Shown here: positions 54,210 to 63,077 of the stretch, piece by piece | Position numbering within the stretch: position 1 is the stretch's first letter | Layout: each line of letters begins with the position of its first letter | Source: Phocicoccus pinnipedialis | GTDB lineage: Bacteria; Bacillota; Bacilli; Staphylococcales; Salinicoccaceae | Reading direction: 5' to 3' | NCBI RefSeq assembly: GCF_903994035.1 | Contig: NZ_CAJEWB010000010.1 | Coordinates: 248,001-312,000 of the forward strand | Length of the DNA stretch: 64,000 nucleotides | The notes under the pieces: generated by a model | Told to the model about the DNA's origin: nothing | Seen by the model: only the letters and a program-made list of their open reading frames with translations | Databases searched by the model: none | Translations under genes and position numbers: made by a program

Positions 54210-55532
54210 CTATCTTTGTTTTCTACTTTGTCTTTTAGTGCGTACGGCATGTTTTTTTCGCTCTTCACGCTCGAGCTTCTGTAACTTAGTTCGCATTTTC
54301 TTTTTGTAACCAGGCTTTACTTTTTTAGGTTTTCTTACTTTATAAGTTAAATCATTATCTAATGAAGCTTGCTGTTTTCTTCTGTTCGTACGTTTATTTC
54401 TATCCTTGATTTCTTTTAGTTCACCACGGATGATATCTTCGTGAACAAACTTATACCCTTTTTGTTCTAAAATATCTACTAAATGTTGTTCATCTGGAGA
54501 ATAAAGCGTGATTGCTACCCCGCTATATTGTCCACGACCTACACGACCTACACGGTGTGTGAAAAACTCAATCTCCTTAGGAATATCAAAGTTGATGACG
54601 TGTGATGCACCATCAAAATCAAGTCCACGTGAAGCAAGGTCACTTGCAATTACCCAATGATACTCTAGGTTCTCGATTTTCTTAACTTCTTTTTGACGTT
54701 CTCTTGGTTTTAATCCACCGTGGAATAAACCTACGTTGATACTATTTTCTAATAGATATTCAAACAGTTCATCAGCACGTTCTCTACTGTTCGCGAAGAT
54801 AATACCAATATAAGGTGTCACTGTCTTAGTGATTTTAAGAATTTTGTCTTTCTTGTCTTGGCTTTTTACAGGAACCAAGCTGTAATGAATAGAAGTCTTG
54901 TTCTTCGGAGTATCAATTACGATTACTTCCGATTTGCCTACGTACTTACTTAAGAACGTTTGTAATTGTTCTGGAATAGTTGCTGAGAAGATTAAGAACT
55001 GCGCGTCAGAATGAATGGCGTTTGACACTTGATCAATTTGTTCTAAGAAACCAAGGTCGATCATTAAGTCGGCTTCGTCTATTACGATCATCTTAGTTTC
55101 GCTAACTTTTAAAGCTGAGTTAGCGATTAAACTCTTCACACGCGTTGGTGTACCTATTACAATGTGGGGCTGACTATTGGCACGTCTGAAATCTCTTTCT
55201 AATTCTGTACCACCAACGAACACCTTTGCTTCTATCTCTGGGAATGAAACAAGAAGATCTTTAGTCATTTGATTGATTTGTCTTGCTAACTCTCTAGTTG
55301 GTGTGAGAATTATAGCTTGAGTTGATTTATCATCTTGAATAATTTTACTAATAATTGGTAATAAAAATGCATGTGTTTTACCACTACCGGTCGCTGATTG
55401 TGCAATTACATTTTTATCTGACATCACTCTAGGAATAACTCTTTCCTGTACCATCGTAGGATGAGTAAAGTGGATATTATCAATTGCTTTTAATAAAGTG
55501 TCATCAAAATTAAATCTTTTAAAAGCATTCAT
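54210..55532 (-). CDS. cshB: DEAD-box RNA helicase CshB-like
   Basis: ATP-dependent RNA helicase, 440 residues: Q motif HPTMVQERV, motif I SATGSGKTH, Ia PTRELARQ, motif II DEAD, motif III SAT, motif VI HRVGRVGRG. The C-terminal tail is very basic (KVKPGYKKKMRTKLQK...), typical for RNA binding. Linked to cold adaptation in relatives. ATG after TAGGTG. Divergent from ispH. Confidence 0.92.
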   Translation of the reverse strand: MNAFKRFNFDDTLLKAIDNIHFTHPTMVQERVIPRVMSDKNVIAQSATGSGKTHAFLLPIISKIIQDDKSTQAIILTPTRELARQINQMTKDLLVSFPEIEAKVFVGGTELERDFRRANSQPHIVIGTPTRVKSLIANSALKVSETKMIVIDEADLMIDLGFLEQIDQVSNAIHSDAQFLIFSATIPEQLQTFLSKYVGKSEVIVIDTPKNKTSIHYSLVPVKSQDKKDKILKITKTVTPYIGIIFANSRERADELFEYLLENSINVGLFHGGLKPRERQKEVKKIENLEYHWVIASDLASRGLDFDGASHVINFDIPKEIEFFTHRVGRVGRGQYSGVAITLYSPDEQHLVDILEQKGYKFVHEDIIRGELKEIKDRNKRTNRRKQQASLDNDLTYKVRKPKKVKPGYKKKMRTKLQKLEREERKKHAVRTKRQSRKQR

Positions 55533-55620
55533 GTTTTCACCTATTTCTATTTTAAACTCGTTAACCATTATACATGATATACTGCATGATTCCTATTAAT
55601 TATTCAGTATTTCGTTTGAT

Positions 55621-55648
55621 TTGAAATTCATAGAATATCGGCTATAAT
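55621..55648 (+). promoter_or_regulatory. Promoter of ispH
   Basis: TTGAAA (55621-55626), 16-base spacer, perfect TATAAT (55643-55648), 21 bases before the ispH ATG, with AGGGAGGAGG ribosome site between. Confidence 0.7.
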
Positions 55649-55669
55649 CATTAGGGAGGAGGCTTCTAA

Positions 55670-56632
55670 ATGAATATAATTAAAATTTCTCCACGTGGTT
55701 ATTGTTATGGAGTCGTGGATGCTATGGTGATTGCTAGAAACGCATCTCTAGATAAGAATTTACCGCGTCCAATATATATTCTCGGTATGATCGTCCACAA
55801 TAAACATGTGACAGATGCATTTGAAGAAGAAGGCATCATCACTTTAGATGGTCCTAACCGTTTAGAGATTTTAGAACAAATTGAAACAGGTACGGTAATC
55901 TTTACAGCACACGGTGTATCACCAGCAGTTAAAGAACGTGCTAAAGCAAAAGGACTCACGTGTATTGATGCAACGTGTCCTGACGTTGAGTTCACTCATG
56001 AACTTATCAGAAATAAAACAAAAGACGGATACGATGTTATATATATCGGTAAGAAAGGTCACCCAGAACCAGAAGGTGCAGTTGGAGTTGCGCCTGACAA
56101 TGTGTTCTTAGTAGAAGATCTCGAAGATATTAAAGAACTTCCAGAACGATTACATGAATCTAAGATGATTGTTACGAACCAAACGACGATGAGTCAATGG
56201 GACGTAAAACACCTGATGGAAGAACTAGAGAGACTCTACCCTCACATTGAAGTTCATAGAGAAATTTGTTTAGCTACACAAGTTAGACAAGAAGCAGTAG
56301 CAGAGCAAGCTAAAGATGCAGAGCTACTGATTGTTGTAGGAGACCCTAAAAGTAATAACTCTAACAGACTTGCACAAGTTTCGAAAGAAATCGCACATAC
56401 GAATGCATACAGAATCTCATCACTGTCAGAACTTAAACTTGAGTGGTTGGAAGGTATTGAAACAGTTGCAGTAACAGCAGGTGCTTCAACACCAACACAA
56501 ATAGTGAAAGAAGTAATCACATTCCTTTCAAAATACGATGGTACAGACAATACAAAGCCAGAGTCAACTGTACCAAGTCAAAAGATTTTACCTAAAATCA
56601 AAAACCCAGAACCTGTAAAGATTATGGAATAA
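55670..56632 (+). CDS. ispH: 4-hydroxy-3-methylbut-2-enyl diphosphate reductase (IspH)
   Basis: Last enzyme of the MEP pathway, giving IPP and DMAPP. 320 residues with the three cluster cysteines: Cys12 in GYCYGV, Cys in DATCPDVE (about 102) and Cys in [12 protein letters not shown] (about 200). Conserved HGVSP and [11 protein letters not shown] also present. Together with dxs and ispG it strongly implies a working MEP route. Confidence 0.95.
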   Translation: MNIIKISPRGYCYGVVDAMVIARNASLDKNLPRPIYILGMIVHNKHVTDAFEEEGIITLDGPNRLEILEQIETGTVIFTAHGVSPAVKERAKAKGLTCIDATCPDVEFTHELIRNKTKDGYDVIYIGKKGHPEPEGAVGVAPDNVFLVEDLEDIKELPERLHESKMIVTNQTTMSQWDVKHLMEELERLYPHIEVHREICLATQVRQEAVAEQAKDAELLIVVGDPKSNNSNRLAQVSKEIAHTNAYRISSLSELKLEWLEGIETVAVTAGASTPTQIVKEVITFLSKYDGTDNTKPESTVPSQKILPKIKNPEPVKIME

Positions 56633-56677
56633 AAAATACCCCCTAAGTTCTTTATCGATAACTTAGGGGGTATTTTT
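56632..56677 (+). terminator. Strong terminator after ispH
   Basis: Eighteen-bp perfect stem AAAAATACCCCCTAAGTT/AACTTAGGGGGTATTTTT with a ten-base loop. Confidence 0.88.
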
Positions 56678-56779
56678 GGTAGAAATAACTTTTTACTCTT
56701 TCAATTAATTACAGAAATGATTTTAACTGATTTACTTACATATTATTTCACCACTATTTTAAAAATAGTTCGATAATGT

Positions 56780-57847
56780 CTATCTTTCAAAAGGATCCGT
56801 GATTACTGTGGTCTCAACAACTTCAACATCTACTTCTTTTTCTAATAATTGCTTTAGACCACTGATCATCAGGTATTCTAAATGGTGGCCAGCGTCTATA
56901 ATTATAAATCCATCTCTTTTTGCATCGAGTGCTTCATGGTATTTAATATCTCCTGTTATTAAACAGTCTGATTTTTTCATCGCTTCTTTGATATAACTTG
57001 CGCCGCTACCACCAATAATAGACACTTTCTTAATTTTCTCTTCATGACCTTTTACGACGGAGTGTACCTTCCTGCCCAGTATTTTTTCTATATTACTAAC
57101 TAAGTTCTCGAGTGTACCATTGAAGTTCGCATATACCCCTAACCCTTTTTCAACAGGTTTCTTAATTTCAATTAAGTCATAGGCTACTTCTTCATAAGGA
57201 TGTGCATCTACCATTTGGCGTACCATATCCATATTACCGTTAAAGATCGTTTCTAACACATATTCATCTACATATTCTAAAATGTCACTTTGTCCAATAT
57301 AAGGTTCTGCTGAACTTAAAGGCTTGAACTGTCCCTTTACAGGATACTGATAAAAACACTCTTCATAGTCGCCTTGTTTACCAAATCCTATTTTTACAAG
57401 TTTTTCTTTAAATGATTCGATTTCTTCTTCGGGCACATTGACTCTCAACTTCATATCTTTTTCTACTTGTGGAATCAATATTTTGTGGTTCTTGAGACCA
57501 ATAGTTTCAGCAATCATCGCACTCACACCATCGGATTGGAAATCTAAGTTAGTATGTAATGCAATTACATTGATGTCATTTTTAATAATCTTTTTAACCA
57601 GCATGCTTTCTGCATCATCTGTGATTGTTTTAATTTTAGAGAAAATAATTGGATGGTGCGCAAGAATAGCATTAACATTTTTTGAGATTGCTTCATCTAC
57701 TACTTCTTCTGTGACATCTAATGTCGTCATTATACCCCTTACTATGTCTGAACGGTCTCCAATCAATAATCCTGTATTATCCCATGATTCACTGTCCTTA
57801 AAAGGTGCAATAGTATTTAAGACATTTAGTAGATCATTTACTTTCAT
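56780..57847 (-). CDS. Nif3-like dinuclear metal center protein (DUF34, YqfO)
   Basis: Nif3/DUF34 protein of 355 residues: metal ligands in AHHPIIFS (about 62), ALHTNLDFQ (about 96), and C-terminal GDIKYHEALDAKRDGFIIIDAGHHLEY. A PII/CutA-like domain (about 125-240) is inserted in the middle, as in YqfO. Substrate unknown. Overlaps trmK by 14 bases. Confidence 0.9.
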   Translation of the reverse strand: MKVNDLLNVLNTIAPFKDSESWDNTGLLIGDRSDIVRGIMTTLDVTEEVVDEAISKNVNAILAHHPIIFSKIKTITDDAESMLVKKIIKNDINVIALHTNLDFQSDGVSAMIAETIGLKNHKILIPQVEKDMKLRVNVPEEEIESFKEKLVKIGFGKQGDYEECFYQYPVKGQFKPLSSAEPYIGQSDILEYVDEYVLETIFNGNMDMVRQMVDAHPYEEVAYDLIEIKKPVEKGLGVYANFNGTLENLVSNIEKILGRKVHSVVKGHEEKIKKVSIIGGSGASYIKEAMKKSDCLITGDIKYHEALDAKRDGFIIIDAGHHLEYLMISGLKQLLEKEVDVEVVETTVITDPFER

Positions 57848-58520
57848 TATCAAAAACCGCCTTTATTCTATCGTATCTTTTTTGTAAAGTTTGTAATGCT
57901 GCTTTATTTTTACTCTTCTTTTTAATCGTTTTTATAACATTTTTAATGTGTTCTTCTTCTCCAGCTAATCTTTCAATAAACATATCACTTCTTTTTTCTA
58001 AGTTAATTGGGCCGAAGTATAGTTCCTCTTCTGAGTACTCCTTTTGACCATAATCCATTACAATTGTTTCATAGTACAAATCTTTCTTTTCGTCTTTCAC
58101 AATTGTTTCATCAACTACATAGTACCCTCTTTCAACAAGCACACGACGAATCGGCTCGGCGAACGTATTTGCTGATAAAATGAATCGTGGTTTATTGATC
58201 AGTTGATCGAATCCTTCTTCAATAATATCTGCAATAAGAGGTCCACCCATTCCACAAATTGTTATTGAATCTACAGTTTCACTTTCTAAAACTAATAAAC
58301 CTGAACCGAGTCTCACATCGATTTTTTCACTTAACGCGTTTATTTTTACATTTTTTAATGAGTTTTCATAAGGGCCTTTAACTACTTCACCACAAATTGC
58401 TGTTTTTACTATATCGTTTTTAACAGCATAAATTGCTAAATAAGCATGGTCTGATCCTACATCTAGCAGAGTATTTCCTTGGATGTATTCACTTACTTTT
58501 AATAATCGATTATCTATCAT
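57834..58520 (-). CDS. trmK: tRNA (adenine-22-N1)-methyltransferase TrmK
   Basis: SAM-dependent m1A22 tRNA methyltransferase, 228 residues. Motif I LLDVGSDHAYLAIYAV (about 18-33), catalytic NPPY-like region replaced by ICGMGGPLIADII, as in the TrmK/YqfN family; C-terminal coiled coil. The ATG seven bases after AGAGG is used. Order cccA-trmK-nif3 after sigA as in Bacillus. Confidence 0.92.
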   Translation of the reverse strand: MIDNRLLKVSEYIQGNTLLDVGSDHAYLAIYAVKNDIVKTAICGEVVKGPYENSLKNVKINALSEKIDVRLGSGLLVLESETVDSITICGMGGPLIADIIEEGFDQLINKPRFILSANTFAEPIRRVLVERGYYVVDETIVKDEKKDLYYETIVMDYGQKEYSEEELYFGPINLEKRSDMFIERLAGEEEHIKNVIKTIKKKSKNKAALQTLQKRYDRIKAVFDNESK

Positions 58521-58554
58521 AAACATACCTCTTAATTTTTAAGTATAAAAAAAT

Positions 58555-58581
58555 AAACTCCCAACATACTCGTGGGAGTTT
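58555..58581. terminator. Terminator after cccA
   Basis: Nine-bp perfect stem AAACTCCCA/TGGGAGTTT with a nine-base loop and T/A flanks. On the minus strand it ends the cytochrome gene before trmK. Confidence 0.8.
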
Positions 58582-58594
58582 TATTTTACAGTTA

Positions 58595-58966
58595 TTACTC
58601 AGTGAAGTACTGATATAATACTTTCATATCATCATCTGAAATTTGATCTTCAGAGTGTGCAGGCATAGCGTTTTTACCGTTTCTTACAATATCATGGAAA
58701 TCTTCTTCTGCCATGCTAGTACCTTGTAAGGCAGGTCCCATAGCACCTGAGAAGTCTTGACCGTGACATGAAGCACAGTTTTGTTTAGCATAACCTTCAG
58801 CATCGAAGTCACCGCTAGATGCTGTATCTTCTCCGCCTTCCTGTTCTGTTGCAGCATCTTTCTCGCCTTCGTCTGACGTGTTAGCGCCATATGAAGATAA
58901 TAAGAACACTAAACCAACACCAAGGAAAATAATAAGTAAAAATGGAATGATTGGATTTCTATTCAT
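58595..58966 (-). CDS. cccA: Membrane-anchored cytochrome c550
   Basis: 123 residues: N-terminal transmembrane anchor (about 6-24), acidic flexible linker (30-52), then a small cytochrome c domain with heme motif CASCH (Cys64, Cys67, His68) and axial Met101 in NAMPAH. Carries electrons on the outer face of the membrane to a terminal oxidase. Its place between trmK and sigA matches Bacillus. Most Staphylococcus species lack c-type cytochromes. Confidence 0.92.
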   Translation of the reverse strand: MNRNPIIPFLLIIFLGVGLVFLLSSYGANTSDEGEKDAATEQEGGEDTASSGDFDAEGYAKQNCASCHGQDFSGAMGPALQGTSMAEEDFHDIVRNGKNAMPAHSEDQISDDDMKVLYQYFTE

Positions 58967-59069
58967 TCACTTGCCCTCCCTAATTGTTTCACATATTCAT
59001 ATATAATTGTATAGTACTTCTACAAAAATTCCAATGACAATTTAATCAAATCTCACAATTTGTTCACAT

Positions 59070-60176
59070 TTAATCCATGAAGTCTTTTAATTTCTTACTT
59101 CTTGATGGATGTCTTAGCTTTCTAAGTGCTTTTGCTTCGATTTGACGTATACGTTCTCTTGTTACACCAAACACTTTTCCGACTTCTTCTAATGTACGCG
59201 TTCTACCATCATCAAGGCCAAATCTTAAGCGAAGAACATTCTCCTCACGATCAGTTAAAGTATCAAGTACATCTTCTAATTGGTCTTTTAACATTTCGTA
59301 AGCTGCGTGTTCCGATGGACTCTGTGCCTCTTGGTCTTCAATGAAATCACCTAGGTGACTGTCGTCTTCTTCACCAATTGGTGTTTCTAATGAAACTGGT
59401 TCTTGAGCAATTTTTAGAATTTCCCTCACACGTTCAGCTGGGATATCCATTTCTTCTCCAATTTCTTCTGGAAGTGGTTCACGACCTAAATCTTGAAGTA
59501 ATTGTCTTTGAATACGAATCAGCTTGTTAATCGTTTCTACCATGTGTACTGGAATACGTATAGTACGCGCTTGGTCTGCTATTGCACGTGTGATCGCCTG
59601 TCTAATCCACCATGTTGCGTATGTTGAGAATTTAAACCCTTTTGTAAAGTCGAACTTCTCAACTGCTTTGATGAGTCCCATATTACCTTCTTGGATTAAA
59701 TCAAGAAATAGCATTCCACGTCCAACATATCTCTTAGCAATACTTACTACAAGACGTAAGTTTGCTTCAGCTAGTTTATTTTTCGCTTCTAGGTCACCAG
59801 CTTCAATACGTTTAGCAAGTTCAACTTCTTCTTGAGCTGTAAGTAAATCTACACGGCCAATTTCTTTTAAGTACATACGAACTGGGTCATTGATTTTAAT
59901 ACCAGCTGGAGCACTCATATCTTTTAAATTTAATTTATCATCAGTATCTGAAGAATCTTTTTCGTTAATTAGTTGAATCTCTTGTTGCGTTAATTCTTCG
60001 AAAAAATCATCCATTGCATCAGAATCTAAATCAAAGTTCTGCAGTTTATCTGCAATTTCTTCATGAGATAATTGACCCTCAGCCTTACCTTTTTCAACGA
60101 GAAAATTTTTCACTTGTTCAAGTGATGTAAGATCGAGTTCTGCCTCGACTGTAACTAAAGCTTTTTTATTAGCCAT
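59070..60176 (-). CDS. sigA: RNA polymerase primary sigma factor (RpoD/SigA)
   Basis: Housekeeping sigma factor of 368 residues. Short region 1.1; region 1.2-2 with [29 protein letters not shown] and [38 protein letters not shown], region 3, and region 4 [22 protein letters not shown]. Recognises the promoters listed here. Last of ppsR-dnaG-sigA. Confidence 0.97.
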   Translation of the reverse strand: MANKKALVTVEAELDLTSLEQVKNFLVEKGKAEGQLSHEEIADKLQNFDLDSDAMDDFFEELTQQEIQLINEKDSSDTDDKLNLKDMSAPAGIKINDPVRMYLKEIGRVDLLTAQEEVELAKRIEAGDLEAKNKLAEANLRLVVSIAKRYVGRGMLFLDLIQEGNMGLIKAVEKFDFTKGFKFSTYATWWIRQAITRAIADQARTIRIPVHMVETINKLIRIQRQLLQDLGREPLPEEIGEEMDIPAERVREILKIAQEPVSLETPIGEEDDSHLGDFIEDQEAQSPSEHAAYEMLKDQLEDVLDTLTDREENVLRLRFGLDDGRTRTLEEVGKVFGVTRERIRQIEAKALRKLRHPSRSKKLKDFMD

Positions 60177-60200
60177 TGTTATCCCCCTAAAATAATAGTC

Positions 60201-61961
60201 TTACAATTTGTGCGATTGATCGAGTTCTATAAGTAGTTGTAGAAGTTCTAGTTGACGATTTATGTCACCTAGAAGTTCTGCCTCTTCGATTTCTTTTTGT
60301 AACTTCTCTCTATCCTTCATACTGTTCTTAATACCACTTAAGTCGTTGATATAATCATCTAATTGACTAATACTGTCAATTATAGGAAGATTATTGTTCA
60401 TCAATTGTTCTATTATTGTAATTTGGTCGTCATCTAGGTATGAATATAAGCGAGAAATATCTAAGTCTTCTTCGGTACTATAGTATTCGACTAACTTATT
60501 AAATATACCATAATTTATCATTGAATTAAAAATTTCTAACTCATAATCTTTAATAAATCTGTCTAAATATTCTTTTTTGTTGATAAATGTTTTCAAAAGC
60601 AACTTTTCTTTAAAATCTCTCGGTGACGTTTCAGTAATATTCCTCATTACAGAAGGATTTATTCGTTTCACAAGCTGACGCTTATTCGGTAACCTCCTGT
60701 AAATAACACCTTGATCTACCTCAAATAACTCTGCGATTTCACTTACTAGCCTATTCTGTTGAATATCATCATTAATATATTTTAGAAGCTCGATGAGTTC
60801 TGTTAATCGTTCCGTGTAGAGTAAATCATTTCCTTTGGCTTCCTTAATAGATTTCTGTGCTATATATAGTAAAAATGAAATCTTGTTTTCATAAACATAC
60901 TTTTCAAATGCTTCAACACCCTTTTCGACAATAAGCTCGTCAGGATCTTGTCCTTCACCTAACGGAATAACGTAGACATTCAAACCAGACTTAAGAAGGT
61001 TCTCGCCGATAGATTTTGTTGCCGCATGACCAGCAGTATCTCCATCAAACATTAATGTGACATTTTCACATGAGCGTCTTAAAATTTCTACTTGTTCATT
61101 TGAAAGACTCGTACCCATTAAACCGACAATATTTTTCACCTTTGTCGTCTTTACTTTTAAGACATCCATATGTCCTTCCATTAAGAAAATTTCATTTTTT
61201 GTTCGAATCATTTTGAATGCATCAAATAAATTATAGAAAAGTCTTCTCTTTTGGAATAAATCTGTTTCTGGTGTATTTAAATATTTCGGCTTAGATCCAT
61301 CTGTACTTCTAGAGGTAAAACCAACAAAGTTTCCTTTATGATTCTTTATTGGAATCATGATTCGATTTCTAAATCTATCGAAGTAGGAGAACGTTTCTTC
61401 ATTTCTAGATAAAATTCCCGCTTGGAACATCGCTTCATTAGAGTATCCTTTTTCACTTAATGCCTTGATTGCAAAATCATTCATGTTAGGGGAAAGACCA
61501 ATTTTCTCTTTCTTAATATCTTCTAGAGTGAATCCACGGTCTAACATGTAGTTAAGTGCTGACTCACCTTCTGTTGTCTGAACTAAAATTTGATGATAGA
61601 GTTCTACCATTATGTTGTGCATGGAAATGAGTTGCATATCTTTAGAGTTCATTTCAGATTTAGAAACTTCAACATTTACACCTATTTTTTGTCCAAGCTT
61701 ATATACTGCTTGTTGAAAATCTAAATTATCCATTTCCATCACAAAGTCAATCATTGATCCGTGCGCTTTACATCCAAAGCAGTGATAGAAGTCTTTTTCT
61801 GGATTAACGTTAAAAGAAGGCGTTTTTTCGTTATGAAACGGACAAAGACCTAAATAGTTATTCCCTTTTTTTTCTAAATCAACGTATTCAGATATAACAC
61901 TGACGATATCTGTTTTTTCGCGTATCTCATCAATCGTTTGTTTACTAATCGTCATTTGCAT
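60201..61961 (-). CDS. dnaG: DNA primase
   Basis: Primase of 586 residues: N-terminal CHC2 zinc finger (Cys40, His43, Cys61, Cys64), Toprim core with EIFLMEGHMDVLK and MFDGDTAGHAA, and C-terminal helicase-binding part (about 450-586). Start uncertain between two in-frame ATG (second two codons later). Follows ppsR by nine bases. Confidence 0.95.
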   Translation of the reverse strand: MQMTISKQTIDEIREKTDIVSVISEYVDLEKKGNNYLGLCPFHNEKTPSFNVNPEKDFYHCFGCKAHGSMIDFVMEMDNLDFQQAVYKLGQKIGVNVEVSKSEMNSKDMQLISMHNIMVELYHQILVQTTEGESALNYMLDRGFTLEDIKKEKIGLSPNMNDFAIKALSEKGYSNEAMFQAGILSRNEETFSYFDRFRNRIMIPIKNHKGNFVGFTSRSTDGSKPKYLNTPETDLFQKRRLFYNLFDAFKMIRTKNEIFLMEGHMDVLKVKTTKVKNIVGLMGTSLSNEQVEILRRSCENVTLMFDGDTAGHAATKSIGENLLKSGLNVYVIPLGEGQDPDELIVEKGVEAFEKYVYENKISFLLYIAQKSIKEAKGNDLLYTERLTELIELLKYINDDIQQNRLVSEIAELFEVDQGVIYRRLPNKRQLVKRINPSVMRNITETSPRDFKEKLLLKTFINKKEYLDRFIKDYELEIFNSMINYGIFNKLVEYYSTEEDLDISRLYSYLDDDQITIIEQLMNNNLPIIDSISQLDDYINDLSGIKNSMKDREKLQKEIEEAELLGDINRQLELLQLLIELDQSHKL

Positions 61962-61970
61962 TCATACTTT

Positions 61971-62777
61971 CTATATATCTAATAATTTCATTATTTCATT
62001 TGCTGACTCTTCAATTGCTTTGTTAGAAACATTGATCGTCTGACAACCCAGTTTGCCAACGATTTCGTCGAAATAATCCAGTTCCTCTAAGATTCTTTCG
62101 CTCTTTCCATAATTAGCACTATCTAAAAGGCCTAGTTGAGAGAGCCTTTCTTTTCTAATTCTATACAAAGGTTCACTGTCAATTTTAAGTCCAATGATCT
62201 TGTTTGAATCAATTTCGAACAACTCTTTTGGTGCTGATACTTCAGGTACTAAAGGTACGTTTACTACTCTATACCCTTTATGAGCAAAATATTGAGATAA
62301 TGGTGTTTTTGAAGTTCTAGATACACCTAGCAACACAATATCTGCCTTTAATAGACCACTTGGATCTTTACCATCATCATATTTGACTGCAAATTCAATC
62401 GCATCGATTTTTTTGAAATAGTCTTCATCTAAAATGTGTACACGTCCTGGTTCGTAGAACGGTGTGACTTCAGTTTTCGATTCAATAGCTGTCATGATCG
62501 GACCCATAATATCTACATGAGTAATCCCATTTTCCTCTAAAACTGAATCAACGTACTTTCTTAATACAGGTTGTATAATCGTGTAGACAATAATGACGTT
62601 ATCGTTTTGGTGTTGACGAATTACAAAATCGAAATCCTCTTTTTCCTTAATGTGCGGATAGCGTGTGATAATTTTTTCATCGATTTCAAAATTAAACTGA
62701 GAGAGCCCTGCTCTTGCTACAAACTCACCCGTTTCTCCAATGGAGTCTGAAACGATGACTATTTTAAAAGATGCCAA
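61971..62777 (-). CDS. Pyruvate phosphate dikinase regulatory protein family (PpsR/YqfL)
   Basis: Bifunctional serine/threonine kinase/phosphorylase family (DUF299), 268 residues, with the P-loop-like motif GVSRTSKTPLS (about 151-161). It regulates PpdK/PEP synthase in relatives; the target here is not visible. TTG start with AAGGA eight bases upstream. Divergent from glyS. Confidence 0.88.
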   Translation of the reverse strand: MASFKIVIVSDSIGETGEFVARAGLSQFNFEIDEKIITRYPHIKEKEDFDFVIRQHQNDNVIIVYTIIQPVLRKYVDSVLEENGITHVDIMGPIMTAIESKTEVTPFYEPGRVHILDEDYFKKIDAIEFAVKYDDGKDPSGLLKADIVLLGVSRTSKTPLSQYFAHKGYRVVNVPLVPEVSAPKELFEIDSNKIIGLKIDSEPLYRIRKERLSQLGLLDSANYGKSERILEELDYFDEIVGKLGCQTINVSNKAIEESANEIMKLLDI

Positions 62778-62863
62778 AATATCAGTCCTTCGAAAATTTA
62801 CTTTGATATGATATTATATTATATTTTTGCTAATATTGGTACCTATCAAAATTACCATGTTCC

Positions 62864-62892
62864 TTGCATTATTATTATTTTTTATTTATAAT
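62864..62892 (+). promoter_or_regulatory. Promoter of the glyS leader
   Basis: TTGCAT, 17-base spacer, perfect TATAAT, placing the start of the T-box leader near 62899. Confidence 0.7.
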
Positions 62893-62896
62893 AATT

Positions 62897-63056
62897 GTGA
62901 AAGCGAGCTAAGGGCGGTGAAAGCTTAGCAAATCCAAATGGCTTAAAATTATATATATAAAAGTGAGTATAATGTAAGTTTTATATACTAAAATGGGTGG
63001 AACCGCGGGCTATATGCTCGTCCCTGGATAACAAATTTTGTTATCCAGGTTTTTTT
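62897..63056 (+). ncRNA. Glycine T-box leader with terminator
   Basis: The T-box signature GGGTGGAACCGCGGG lies at 62995-63009, and a 13-bp terminator (CCTGGATAACAAA/TTTGTTATCCAGG, 63023-63049) with seven T follows. A short stem I with GGTGAAAGC is visible at about 62915-62925; a likely specifier GGC (Gly) is at 62940-62942. Uncharged tRNA-Gly should favour antitermination into glyS. The leader is short, about 160 bases. Confidence 0.9.
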
Positions 63057-63077
63057 ATGGAAAAGGAGAAGATTAAT

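Noticed and set aside
57438-57887. 149-codon plus-strand frame opposite nif3/trmK
   Set aside because: Antisense shadow of two conserved genes.
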